Below are positions 1 to 8,120 of a stretch of DNA of 64,000 nt, piece by piece; position 1 is the stretch's first letter, and the number at the start of each line of letters is the position of its first letter. The DNA is from Actinokineospora diospyrosa. GTDB lineage: Bacteria; Actinomycetota; Actinomycetes; Mycobacteriales; Pseudonocardiaceae. Under the pieces are notes generated by a model. The model was not told where the DNA came from. It made no database searches and saw nothing but the letters and a program-made list of their open reading frames with translations. The position numbers and the translations under genes are program-made. The stretch is taken from NCBI RefSeq assembly GCF_024171925.1, contig NZ_JAMTCO010000017.1:1-64000 (forward strand), in the 5' to 3' direction.

Positions 1-66
1 GGCCCTGCCGCGCGGAAACGCTACGGGTGCCGTCCCCCCACACAAAACAGGTCCACCCCATCGAGC
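1..66. repeat. Right half of a ~142-bp palindromic intergenic element (copy A, cut by window edge)
   Basis: This matches the right half of complete copies at 23781-23922 and 39118-39260. It has the GGCCCTGCCGCG core, the GGAAACGCTACGGGTG segment, a C-run, and an arm resembling CAAAACAAGTCCGCCCCATC with several substitutions. The left half would lie before position 1. I see no coding capacity in it. Confidence 0.75.
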
Positions 67-378
67 ACCTGGCACCAGCGACTCCGACTGTCCACGCGCT
101 GAGCAGGTGGGCTGAGGCGGACCTGACGGGGCGCAGGTTGGCACCGACGGGTCCGAGTGTCCAGGGGCTGGGTTGGCAGGGCTGACGAGGGCGGGCTGGT
201 TTGACAACGCCAGGTTCCGAGTGTCCAGGGGCTGAGTTATGTGGGTTGGGGCGGACCTGACGGGGGGCGGGTTGGCACCGCTGGGTCCGAGTGTCCACGG
301 GCTGGGCAGGCGGGTTGGGGCGGACCTGCGGGGTGCTGGGTTGGCATTAACCGCTTCCGAGTGTCCGGTGGTTGGCAC
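67..378. repeat. Degenerate 68-69 bp tandem repeats, left flank of the island
   Basis: Units contain GGGGCGGACCTGACGGGG, GGTTGGCACCG and GGGTCCGAGTGTCCAGGGGC, repeated with substitutions and some truncated units. The same array, entered by the same GCACCAGCGACTCCGACTGT junction, follows the palindromic element at 23926-24240. Open frames here shift between units and do not look coding. The array ends shortly before the sigma-factor leader. Confidence 0.75.
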
Positions 379-558
379 TAAAGCCACTGGGCAGGCGAGA
401 GAGCCGTGTGCCTTCGAGGTTGTTGTCGGGCACGAGTTGTCCACAGGGGGCTCAGGTATCCACAGGCGAGCGATGGCGGGCCCAGAGGGCGATGCGGGTC
501 GGTAGAACGGAGGTCATCAGGCAGGAGAGGGGGCGCGGCAGCGACATGGGGGGCCGAA

Positions 559-1158
559 GTGGTTGACGATGGTGAGGGGGCGCGGGCGGAGTGGGTGCGG
601 GAGTTGCTTGTCCGCGATGTTGAGGCTGGGTTTGTTGAATTGGTGCGGGAGTACCGGGGACTGATACACGCACTGCTACGGCGAGCGGGACGTCACGATG
701 CGGAGGACTTGGCGGGGGAGGTGTTTGTTCGGGCGTATGGGGCTCTGCTGGGGTACGCGCCCGCGAAGGTTCGTGGGTTGCGGCTTCGGGCGTGGCTGGT
801 GACCATCGCGGTCAACCTGTGTCGGAACGAGGCTCGGGGAAGGCAGCGGGCGCCTGCGGTGGTGGGGCTTGAGGAGGTTGTTGAGCCAAGATGCCAGTGG
901 GACGCGTTTGACGATGTTGTGGAGCGGCTTGACTTGCGGGCGTGGTTGGCTCGGTTGACCGCGCTGTTGCCCAAGCACCAGCGGATGGCCGTCGTGTTGC
1001 GGCATGGGTGCGGGTTGAGCATCGGTGAGGTGAGCGCTGCTATGGGCTGCGCCGAGTCGACTGCGCGGTCGTACGCGTCGCGGGGGTTGGCGCGGTTGCG
1101 GGAGTTGGTGGCCGAGCAGGGGGTGGAGAGGGGGTTCGGGGAGGCTCAAGCGGCGTGA
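559..1158 (+). CDS. ECF-type RNA polymerase sigma factor
   Basis: The product of about 199 residues has sigma-70 region 2 (FVELVREYRGLIHALLRRAG followed by DAEDLAGEVFVRAYGAL) and a C-terminal region 4 helix-turn-helix (LPKHQRMAVVLRHGCGLSIG through the STARSYASRGLARLRE stretch). This is the layout of extracytoplasmic-function sigma factors, which direct RNA polymerase to stress promoters. I chose GTG 559 because a G-run (GGGGGGCC) lies about six bases upstream; GTG 595 is an alternative. No anti-sigma gene is adjacent. It sits 17 bases before ogt on the same strand, so it may control or be co-transcribed with alkylation repair; that is inference. Confidence 0.85.
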   Translation: MVDDGEGARAEWVRELLVRDVEAGFVELVREYRGLIHALLRRAGRHDAEDLAGEVFVRAYGALLGYAPAKVRGLRLRAWLVTIAVNLCRNEARGRQRAPAVVGLEEVVEPRCQWDAFDDVVERLDLRAWLARLTALLPKHQRMAVVLRHGCGLSIGEVSAAMGCAESTARSYASRGLARLRELVAEQGVERGFGEAQAA

Positions 1159-1175
1159 GTGTATGAATAGGCGCC

Positions 1176-1682
1176 ATGGGTGTGACTGTGCGGACCGCGC
1201 GGACCGAGTTCGGGGAGCTGTCCGTGGCCGCTCGGGCGGGTGCGGTCGTCGGGTGCCAGTTCATGGCCGCCGAGCGGTTGGCGCAGCGATTCGGGGGTGC
1301 TGACGACGGGGATTCTCGGGTGGCGGAGTGGGCCGTCGAGGAGATCACCGGGTATCTCGCGGGCGCGGTGCGGGAGTTCACCGCGCCGGTGCGGTTGGGG
1401 GTCTCGGAGTTCGACCAGCGCGTGCTCGCCGCGTTGACCGAGCGCGTCGGGTACGGCACGACGGTCAGCTACGGGTGGCTGGCGAAGGAGATGGGGCTGC
1501 CCGTGACCGCGTCGCGCGCCGTCGGCAAGGCGTTGGCGGGCAACCCGGTCCTCGTGCTGGTCCCCTGCCACCGGGTCGTCGGCGCGTCGGGGGCGCTCAC
1601 CGGGTACGCGGGTGGGTTGCCGGTCAAGCGCGCGCTGCTGGACCTGGAGACCGGCACGCCGGAGGACCTGCTGCTCTTCTGA
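1176..1682 (+). CDS. ogt: Methylated-DNA-[protein]-cysteine S-methyltransferase (O6-alkylguanine-DNA alkyltransferase)
   Basis: The 168-residue protein has the suicide-acceptor motif PCHRVVG with Cys131, preceded by the winged-helix DNA-binding segment (VSYGWLAKEMGLP, then SRAVGKALAGNP). Members transfer the alkyl group from O6-methylguanine to this cysteine and restore the base without excision. It starts at ATG 1176, just after the sigma factor. O6-methylguanine is the main toxic lesion of methylnitrosoureas, and the gene lies 1.2 kb from the sznE-sznF pair. A self-protection role is therefore plausible, but Ogt is also a common housekeeping enzyme in actinobacteria. Confidence 0.93.
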   Translation: MGVTVRTARTEFGELSVAARAGAVVGCQFMAAERLAQRFGGADDGDSRVAEWAVEEITGYLAGAVREFTAPVRLGVSEFDQRVLAALTERVGYGTTVSYGWLAKEMGLPVTASRAVGKALAGNPVLVLVPCHRVVGASGALTGYAGGLPVKRALLDLETGTPEDLLLF

Positions 1683-1689
1683 CCCGCCC

Positions 1690-2487
1690 TCAGGTGGCGT
1701 CGTGGAAGATGATGCCGAGGGTGTGCCGGAGTCCACTGTGGATCTCGCTGACCCCGTGCCGCAGCACCACCCTGCGCCAGCCCCGGGCCACCGAGGGGAC
1801 CGGTCGGTCGCGGACGGTGAAGATCATGCCCTGGCCCAGGCGGGGGCGGGCCACCAGCGGCCGTGACTGCGCGCGGGGGCGTTGCTCGACGAACACGTTC
1901 TCGCCGCCGGTGAAGTCCTCGTCCGGCGCGTTGAGCATGACCGCCAGCTGCAGCGGGAACACCACGTCCCCGTAGAGGTCCTGGTGCAGGCAGTTGTAGC
2001 CGCCTGCCGTGTAGCGCAACAACAGCGGGGTCGGGCGGTGCTGCCCGGCCTCCGCACACCGGCGGTGCAACCCCGCCAGGTCGGCCGGGAACTCCTCGAC
2101 GCCGAGCCTGCGGGACCAGGTGTTCGCGATGTCGGCCAGCGGTGCGTAGAACTCGGCGCGCAGGCGGGCGACCGGTTCGGGCAGCGGGTGGTCGAAGTAG
2201 CGGTACACCCCCTCGCCGAACTGGTGGCGGGCCATCACCACGGTGCTGCGGAACAGGTCGAGCTCGTCGAACATGGCCCGCACACCCGCGCACTCCGCCG
2301 GCGTCAACAGCGGTGGCGTCAGGGCGAATCCGTTGCGGTCGAGCTCGGCGCCGACCGCCGCCCAGTCCAACCCCGACGCGGCGACCACCTCGGTGCCGTT
2401 CGGGTCGTAAGCGGTGGCTGCCGGGGCGGGACCGGACAGCTCGGCGAGGCCCGGCATCGCCAGTTGGCCCTGGAGCGGAGAGTTCAT
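1690..2487 (-). CDS. 2-oxoglutarate/Fe(II)-dependent oxygenase, COG3826-like
   Basis: The 265-residue protein shows the facial-triad pattern of 2OG-Fe(II) oxygenases: His168 and Asp170 in the CLHQD motif, a distal His244 in RHGVSEIHSG, and Arg254 before TLGIIFHDA, which would bind 2-oxoglutarate. This fits the prolyl-hydroxylase/AlkB-like superfamily, in the subgroup I associate with COG3826. Its substrate is unknown to me. It converges on ogt with a gap of only 7 bases. The neighbourhood suggests alkylation-damage repair, but a tailoring role in the adjacent pathway cannot be excluded. The start is ATG 2487. Confidence 0.85.
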   Translation of the reverse strand: MNSPLQGQLAMPGLAELSGPAPAATAYDPNGTEVVAASGLDWAAVGAELDRNGFALTPPLLTPAECAGVRAMFDELDLFRSTVVMARHQFGEGVYRYFDHPLPEPVARLRAEFYAPLADIANTWSRRLGVEEFPADLAGLHRRCAEAGQHRPTPLLLRYTAGGYNCLHQDLYGDVVFPLQLAVMLNAPDEDFTGGENVFVEQRPRAQSRPLVARPRLGQGMIFTVRDRPVPSVARGWRRVVLRHGVSEIHSGLRHTLGIIFHDAT

Positions 2488-2867
2488 GGAGAAGGCGCCT
2501 CACTCGAATGGGGGTGCGGGCCCAACCCTACCCACACGGCCGCGAGCACAACCAGTACCACGCCGCGGTCGGCGCGCGCACATTCACCCGATCCCCGTAC
2601 CCGGTGCCGATCAGCCGCCGCGGGCGCGGTCCCCGGTCGCAGACCGGTGCGCCGGATGGTCGATCGGGCGCACCGGCGCCGCGCACCGGCTGCGCCGTGT
2701 GGGCGACCAGCGGGCCACTCGTCCGGCCCAATACCGGATACCCCTATTCCTGAATTCAATACAATTGCTCGACTTGGACGTTGGTTGACGACATCTGCCA
2801 AACCTGTTTCACTACCCCGGACCTGCCCGCGATCACGGACAGTCAATCAATTTTGGGGGGATGGTCG
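2488..2867. promoter_or_regulatory. Divergent intergenic region upstream of sznE with a 10-bp inverted repeat
   Basis: These 380 bases separate the 2OG oxygenase from sznE. A perfect inverted repeat CCGGTGCGCC (2644-2653) / GGCGCACCGG (2667-2676), with a 13-base spacer, could be an operator or hairpin. An AT-richer stretch follows at about 2741-2800 and is a likely promoter area for the metabolite operon, though I cannot assign -35/-10 boxes with confidence. A G-run (TTTTGGGGGG, 2851-2860) is the ribosome-binding site for ATG 2868. Confidence 0.5.
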
Positions 2868-4010
2868 ATGAATTCACCTCCTGTCAACCGATTACCAGAA
2901 GGCGTCAACTCGGCGCCGTTGAACGGTCCCGACAATGCGCTGGGACTAATCCCGCAAAACCTGCCAGAACGGGATGTGAACGGCGCGCTGGCCACCGCGG
3001 CGATCAAAGTCGCGCTGGAACAGGCCACCCGATCGGTGAGCACGGCGCGGGCCCTGCTGCCCGGCACCGAGGTCACCGGGGCGGCCACCGACGCGCTGCT
3101 GGGCGCGGCGATCCAGTCGGTGCCGCGCTGGCACTTCGCCATGCTCAACGACCTGGAGCGCAACGACGCGTTCGCGGTCGCCCTGGAGCGGGTGGTGCCC
3201 CGGGGGTCGCACGTGCTCGACATCGGGTCCGGCACCGGGCTGCTGGCGATGATGGCGGCCAAGGCGGGCGCGGGCGCGGTGACCACGTGCGAGCAGAACC
3301 CGGTGCTGGCCGCGGTGGCCGAGCGGATCATCGCCCAGCACGGGCTGTCCGATGTGATCACCGTGGTCCCGAAGCTGTCCACCGACCTCGTCGTCGGCGT
3401 CGACCTGCCGGGCAGGGCGGACGTCATCGTGTCCGAGATCGTCGACTGCGGTCTTGTCGGCGAAGGTGTGCTGCCGACCGTGCGGCACGCTAGAGAGCAC
3501 TTGCTCGCCCCGGGCGGGGTACTGCTGCCGGAGTCCGCCGTGCTGTTCGGCGCGCTCCTCGATAGTCCTACCGTCGACGGTCTTAACCGGGTCCACTCGG
3601 CGGCGGGCTTGGATGTTCGGCTGCTCAACGCTCTAGCGACGCGCGGGCACTTCCCGGTCCGCCTGCCCACTTGGCCCCACCGGCTGCTGTCAGCGCCGAC
3701 GGAGATCGCGGAGTTCGACTTCGCCCACGGGGCGCTGGAGCGGGAGGCGGTCGAGGTCGCCTTCGACGTGGCCGAGCCGGGCGTCGCGCACGGGTTGGCG
3801 GTGTGGTTCGAACTGCGCCTGGGCGGCGGTATCGCGTTGCGCAACGCGCCGGACAACCTCGCCTCGCACTGGATGCAGGCATTCGTCCCCTTTGCCGAAC
3901 CGGTCCGGCACGCCGCCGGTGAGCGGGTTCGGATCGACTTCTGCTGGACGGGCGGCCGCCTTTCGGCACGGCAGCTCGACTTCGCGAACGCGGTGGAAGG
4001 AATATCGTGA
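2868..4010 (+). CDS. sznE: SznE-like L-arginine N-methyltransferase (PRMT fold)
   Basis: The 380-residue protein has the class I SAM-binding motif (VLDIGSGTGLLAMMA, residues 116-130, with Glu142 as the ribose-binding acid). It has the PRMT double-E loop (Glu190 and Glu199 in SEIVDCGLVGEG) and a THW-like loop (SHWMQAF, His334-Trp335). The WHFAMLNDLERNDAF segment is typical of PRMT7-type enzymes. In streptozotocin biosynthesis SznE methylates free L-arginine to N-omega-methyl-L-arginine, the SznF substrate. ATG 2868 follows a G-run at good spacing; an in-frame start at 2781 would add 29 residues unlike the family. The stop overlaps the sznF GTG by four bases, so the two are translationally coupled. 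A protein-arginine substrate is much less likely given that coupling. Confidence 0.93.
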   Translation: MNSPPVNRLPEGVNSAPLNGPDNALGLIPQNLPERDVNGALATAAIKVALEQATRSVSTARALLPGTEVTGAATDALLGAAIQSVPRWHFAMLNDLERNDAFAVALERVVPRGSHVLDIGSGTGLLAMMAAKAGAGAVTTCEQNPVLAAVAERIIAQHGLSDVITVVPKLSTDLVVGVDLPGRADVIVSEIVDCGLVGEGVLPTVRHAREHLLAPGGVLLPESAVLFGALLDSPTVDGLNRVHSAAGLDVRLLNALATRGHFPVRLPTWPHRLLSAPTEIAEFDFAHGALEREAVEVAFDVAEPGVAHGLAVWFELRLGGGIALRNAPDNLASHWMQAFVPFAEPVRHAAGERVRIDFCWTGGRLSARQLDFANAVEGIS

Positions 4011-5425
4011 ACTTCGTCCCGAATCACACGCCTTTCGAGTTATCCCCGGAGCGGCTGCGCGAGTTGACCCTGGACTTCGCGAGCAACCCCATCTACCTCG
4101 ACAACGAGGAATGGGAGAACACCGACAACCCGTACCGCAGGCAGCTGCGGCCGCAGATCATCTCCTACCTCGACTTCAGCGAGCCGTTGCGGGCCGGGCA
4201 GGTGCTGGAGTACTCCGCGCTGGCCGCGAACCGGATCCTGGCCACCATCTACGAGGCCGACCTGGTGTTCCTGCCCAAGAACGGCATGACCGAGCAGACC
4301 TGGGCGGACTTCCGCTCGTTCTACGGTGCGACCAACCGGGCCCGCGGCGAGATGATCCGGCCCGCGCTCGAGCGGCACGTGTTCGGCTTCCTCGACGACG
4401 AGGTGGAGGTCACCGGGTCGTGGACGAAGGAGTCGCTGGCGGCCTACCTGGGCAAGCTCGCCGACGAGCCGGACACCCCGTCGGCCGGTGAGCGGGCGAT
4501 CCGCGAGTCGAGCGACCCCCAGCGCGCCGCCCGCAACTGGCTGATCCAGTTCGCCCCCGACTTCCTGTCCGAGGCCTCGCCGATGATCCGCAACGTGCTG
4601 GGCTACTACGGCCCGGTGCAGTCGGAGTGGTTCAAGGTGATCATCGACGAGTACGGCTACGGCGTGCACGAGACCAAGCACAGCACCCTGTTCGAGGACA
4701 CCCTGACCTCGGTCGGGCTCGGTGCGGACCTGCACCGGTACTGGCAGTACTACCTGACCAGCAGCCTCATGCTGAGCAACTACTTCCACTACCTCGGCAA
4801 GAACCACGAGAACTTCTTCCGCTACCTCGGCGCGCTCTACTACACCGAGACAACCCTGGTGCCATGGTGCAAACGGGCCGCGGACCTGCTGACCGAGGTC
4901 TTCGACGGAGAGGCCGACGTCCGGTACTTCACCGAGCACGTGCACATCGACACCCACCACGGGCGGATGGCGCTGGAGAAGCTGATCCTGCCGATCGTGG
5001 ACTACTGCGGCGAGTCGGTGATCCCGGAGATCGTGCGCGGGTTCGAGGAGTTCCAGGTGGTCAACCGGATCGCCGACGAGGACTTCGCCGCGCAGGTGGC
5101 CTGGATGGACGCGGGCCCGGAGAACAAGCGGCTGCACGAGCCGGTGTGGGGCCGGGTCGAGGCGGGCGAGGTCACCGCGCCGGTGGCGCACATCGTGGAG
5201 CCGCACGGCGAGCTGTCCAACACCCACCAGCACGACGGCGACGAGCTGTGCCACATCGTGTCCGGCACGATGAAGTTCGTCAGCGGCTACGACTCGCACC
5301 AGATCCTGGAGGCGGGCCAGGGCACGGTGATCTGGCGCAACCGGCTGCACGGCGCGATCATCGAGTCCGACGAGTGCGTGTACGAGATCCACTCGGTCGG
5401 TGACTACCGCGCATGCTTGTCCTGA
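4007..5425 (+). CDS. sznF: SznF-like N-nitrosourea-forming diiron/cupin metalloenzyme
   Basis: The 472-residue protein has an N-terminal segment, a central haem-oxygenase-like diiron oxidase (HDO) domain and a C-terminal cupin. The expected diiron ligands are Glu189, Glu215, His225, Glu281, His311, Asp315 and His318; the cupin iron ligands are His407, His409 and His448. I counted each of these residues at exactly those positions, the same numbers I recall for SznF (about 471 residues). SznF hydroxylates N-omega-methyl-arginine twice at the HDO site. Its cupin then rearranges the product oxidatively to an N-methyl-N-nitrosourea on a citrulline-like amino acid. The GTG start overlaps the sznE stop. 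This is the key enzyme of the island. Confidence 0.96.
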   Translation: MNFVPNHTPFELSPERLRELTLDFASNPIYLDNEEWENTDNPYRRQLRPQIISYLDFSEPLRAGQVLEYSALAANRILATIYEADLVFLPKNGMTEQTWADFRSFYGATNRARGEMIRPALERHVFGFLDDEVEVTGSWTKESLAAYLGKLADEPDTPSAGERAIRESSDPQRAARNWLIQFAPDFLSEASPMIRNVLGYYGPVQSEWFKVIIDEYGYGVHETKHSTLFEDTLTSVGLGADLHRYWQYYLTSSLMLSNYFHYLGKNHENFFRYLGALYYTETTLVPWCKRAADLLTEVFDGEADVRYFTEHVHIDTHHGRMALEKLILPIVDYCGESVIPEIVRGFEEFQVVNRIADEDFAAQVAWMDAGPENKRLHEPVWGRVEAGEVTAPVAHIVEPHGELSNTHQHDGDELCHIVSGTMKFVSGYDSHQILEAGQGTVIWRNRLHGAIIESDECVYEIHSVGDYRACLS

Positions 5426-5760
5426 CCTTCGCCGTCGCCGGGGTGGGCAACTGCGCCGAGGTCGGCGGGGTGGCCTACGTGTACGCGCGCACCAGCCGGG
5501 GCTCGTTCGTCGCCCCGGCGCGGTGCTCGCACCGGGGCGGGCCGCTGCACCTGGCGAGCATCGACGCCAGCGGCAACCGCCTGCTGTGCCCGTGGCACGA
5601 GCAACCGACCTCCATGACGCGTCTGCTGCGCAAGGGGATACCGGCCGTGCGCAGCGGGAACCGGGTCACCGCCGTGTTCGCGGTCGACGCGGGCACCGAC
5701 ACCGCGACCACCCACCGACCCCTGTCCCCCGACCTGTGCGGACCCCGCCGCGCGGACTGA
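5413..5760 (+). CDS. Rieske [2Fe-2S] ferredoxin-like protein
   Basis: The 115-residue protein has both Rieske ligand pairs: Cys38-X-His40 (CSHRGGPL) and Cys59-X2-His62 (CPWH). It is short, with no transmembrane or catalytic domain, so it is a soluble electron carrier rather than an oxygenase. Its ATG lies inside the last codons of sznF (13-base overlap), so the two are probably made together. I infer that it delivers electrons to the SznF diiron site, which needs reducing equivalents for N-hydroxylation; no ferredoxin reductase is encoded nearby. The last 25 residues are Pro/Asp-rich and lack recognisable motifs. Confidence 0.88.
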   Translation: MLVLTFAVAGVGNCAEVGGVAYVYARTSRGSFVAPARCSHRGGPLHLASIDASGNRLLCPWHEQPTSMTRLLRKGIPAVRSGNRVTAVFAVDAGTDTATTHRPLSPDLCGPRRAD

Positions 5761-5886
5761 GTGCAACACGGCCGGGCGCTCCGGTGTTCTCTCATTGTGA
5801 AGGCATCGGCCGCCCGGCCACCGCCGCCGAAGCACCACCAGACCACCGGGACCCAGTCCCACCAGCACAGCACGAGAGGCGCGGAA

Positions 5887-6846
5887 ATGTCGTACGCACC
5901 GGGGATCAAGGAGTTCGTGGACACGGTGAACGCCACGTTGCCCCCCGACTACTACACCTACCCGGTGGAGCGCCAACGCGAGCTCTACGACTCGCTGACC
6001 ACGGCGTTGCCGATCGATGTCCCGGACACGGTGACCTGGCGCGACGCCACCGCCGAGCACGGCGGCCGCGCGGTGCGGCTGCGGATCTACCAGCCCGCGA
6101 CCACCAGCGGTGACGCCGTGGTGTTCTACGTGCGCGGCGGCGGGTTCGTGATCGGCTCACTGCACAGCCACCACAGCCTGGTCGCCGAGATCGCCGACCG
6201 GACCGGGCTGGTGACCATCGCGCTCGACTTCGGCATGGCGCCGGAGAACCCGGCCCCCGGGCCGGTGGAGGACTGCTACGCCGGGGTCAGTGCGGTGCTG
6301 GCCGACCCGGCCGCGTTCGGCCTGGCGATCGATCCGACGGCCGCGGTGGTGGCCGGGGAGAGCTCCGGGGCGAACATGGCGGTGGTGCTGTCCATGTTGA
6401 CCCGCGACCGGGGCGGCCCCGCGCTGCGCGGGCAGGCGCTGATCAGCCCGGTGCTGGACTTCACCCGGTGGCGGCAGGGTGGCGAGGACGCGCCGCTGCT
6501 CTCCGGTGGCGAGATGGAGTACTTCGTCGCCTGCTACTGCCCGGACGCGCGGCAGGCAGCAGACCAGTACGTCTCGCCGCTGCTGGAGGGCAAGTTCCAC
6601 GGCCTGCCGCCCGCCTACGTGGTCGGCTGCGAGAAGGACTCGCTCCGGGTCGACGCCGAGCGCTACGTCGAACTGTTGGAGCAGAACAACACCCCCGTGC
6701 GGTACGTGCTCGAGCCCGGCATGGTGCACGCGCCGGTGCGGGCCCGTGGCGTGAGCGAGCCCGCCGCCGACATGGTCCGCCGGTTCTGCGCGGCCGTGGT
6801 CACCCTCGCCGACGGCGGCGACATCACCGAGGTGCCCGGTGTCTGA
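5887..6846 (+). CDS. Alpha/beta hydrolase, hormone-sensitive-lipase (HSL) type, in the nitrosourea operon
   Basis: The 319-residue protein has the HSL-family fold. The nucleophile Ser159 lies in GESSG (157-161), the catalytic acid is Asp251 (GCEKDSLRVDAE) and the histidine is His281 (PGMVHAPV). The oxyanion-hole motif reads RGGGF (83-87) where HSL enzymes normally have HGGGF, and the DYRLAPE motif has become DFGMAPE. It could release or modify part of the nitrosoarginine intermediate, or act as an acyltransferase; the substrate is unknown. ATG 5887 has a GAGAGG ribosome-binding site, and the 126-base gap from the Rieske gene shows no clear terminator. The stop overlaps the next gene. Confidence 0.85.
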   Translation: MSYAPGIKEFVDTVNATLPPDYYTYPVERQRELYDSLTTALPIDVPDTVTWRDATAEHGGRAVRLRIYQPATTSGDAVVFYVRGGGFVIGSLHSHHSLVAEIADRTGLVTIALDFGMAPENPAPGPVEDCYAGVSAVLADPAAFGLAIDPTAAVVAGESSGANMAVVLSMLTRDRGGPALRGQALISPVLDFTRWRQGGEDAPLLSGGEMEYFVACYCPDARQAADQYVSPLLEGKFHGLPPAYVVGCEKDSLRVDAERYVELLEQNNTPVRYVLEPGMVHAPVRARGVSEPAADMVRRFCAAVVTLADGGDITEVPGV

Positions 6847-8113
6847 GCAGGCTGGACCCGCGGTCGTCGTCGACCCGTACTCATCGGGGGCGCTGTTCGC
6901 CTCGGCGTTGGCGGAGCGGGGCATCGAGGTGGTTGCGGTGCTCAGCTCCGAGAAGCCGCCCGAGGCGTACGCGTCGTCGTACCGGCCACAGGACTACACC
7001 GATCCGATCGTGTTCCGCGGCGACCTTGCCGAGGTGGCGGACCGGCTGCGGCCGCTGGATCCGCGCTGCGTCATCGCGGGGTGCGAGTCGGGCGTGGAGC
7101 TGACCGAGCGGTTGGCGCCGCTGGTGGCGCCGTGGCGGTCCAACGTGGCGGAGCTGGCCGATGCTCGGCGGGACAAGTGGGCGATGGCCAAGGCGGTCGC
7201 CGCGGCGGGGCTGCCGATCATCCCGCAGATCTGCACCGACGACGCCGACGAGGTGCGCGACTGGCTGCTGCGCGCTGGGTTGACCGGTCGCGACCTGGTG
7301 ATCAAACCGCCGAAGAGCGCCTCGACCGACGGTGTGGTCAAGGTGGCCGGTGGCGCGGACTGGGCCGGGGTGTTCGCGGCGAACCTCGGTCGGGTGAACC
7401 AGTTCGGCGAGGTGGACGACCGGCTGCTGGTGCAGCAGTTGGTCACCGGCACCGAGTACGTCATCGACACCTTCACCCAGGACGGGGTGCACGCCCTGGT
7501 CGACGTCTGCCGGTACAGCAAGGTCGACAACGGCCCGTACATGGCCGTCTACGACACCATGCGCTGGCTGCCCGAGACCGACCCGGCGATCCCGGCGCTG
7601 CTCGACTACGCCAGGCAGGTGCTCGACGCGGTCGGGGTCCGCTACGGCGCCGCGCACGTGGAGATCATGAACACCGCCGACGGCCCGCTGCTGATCGAAC
7701 TCGGGGCACGGCCGCACGGTGGTGGGCAGCCGCGGTTCAACCGGGTGGCGACCGGCGACAGCCAGATCGACCGCACGGTGCGCAGCCTGGCGGGCGAACC
7801 GGTGTCGGCGGACTACCGGCTGGTCCAGCACCAGCTGTGCGTCTTCCACATCGCGCCCAGCTCGGGCACCGTGCACGGGGTGTCGGCCCTGGAGAAGGTG
7901 CGGGACCTGCCCAGCCACCACTTCTCGGTGCAGAACCTCGTCGAGGGCGGGCCGGTGCGGGCGACCGGGAACCTGGTGGACAGCCTGGACTTCGGCTTCG
8001 CCATCCTGTCGCACCCCGACGCCGCGCAGGTGGACGCCGACCACCGGGTGGTCCGCGACCTGGAGCGGGAACTGGTGATCACCCCGACCGACCAGCCAGC
8101 CGCGATCGGGTGA
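6839..8113 (+). CDS. ATP-grasp carboxylate-amine ligase
   Basis: The 424-residue protein has an N-terminal Rossmann-like region and an ATP-grasp core. The core includes DKWAMAKAVAAAGLPIIPQ, the lysine-containing strand LVIKPPKSASTDGV, the metal/ATP segment VEIMNTADGPLLIELGARPHGGG, and a C-terminal part typical of BacD/L-amino-acid-ligase relatives. Such enzymes activate a carboxylate as an acyl phosphate and form an amide with an amine. GTG 6839 overlaps the hydrolase stop by eight bases. I infer that it joins the nitrosourea amino acid to a partner amino acid or aminobenzoate; no carrier protein is present. A fumarylation or peptide-ligase role is also possible. Confidence 0.88.
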   Translation: MSEQAGPAVVVDPYSSGALFASALAERGIEVVAVLSSEKPPEAYASSYRPQDYTDPIVFRGDLAEVADRLRPLDPRCVIAGCESGVELTERLAPLVAPWRSNVAELADARRDKWAMAKAVAAAGLPIIPQICTDDADEVRDWLLRAGLTGRDLVIKPPKSASTDGVVKVAGGADWAGVFAANLGRVNQFGEVDDRLLVQQLVTGTEYVIDTFTQDGVHALVDVCRYSKVDNGPYMAVYDTMRWLPETDPAIPALLDYARQVLDAVGVRYGAAHVEIMNTADGPLLIELGARPHGGGQPRFNRVATGDSQIDRTVRSLAGEPVSADYRLVQHQLCVFHIAPSSGTVHGVSALEKVRDLPSHHFSVQNLVEGGPVRATGNLVDSLDFGFAILSHPDAAQVDADHRVVRDLERELVITPTDQPAAIG

Positions 8114-8120
8114 GCGAGCC

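Noticed and set aside
239-566. Several short open frames in the left repeat block
   Set aside because: They run through degenerate 69-bp repeats, change frame between units and lack start signals or known domains.
2868-4010. A protein-arginine methyltransferase acting on proteins
   Set aside because: The gene overlaps sznF, and the SznE family acts on free arginine in this setting, so a small-molecule substrate fits better.
4040-5392. A 450-residue open frame antisense to sznF
   Set aside because: It is low-complexity Val/Leu/Arg/His-rich, typical of the mirror of a GC-rich gene, while the opposite strand encodes a full SznF homologue.
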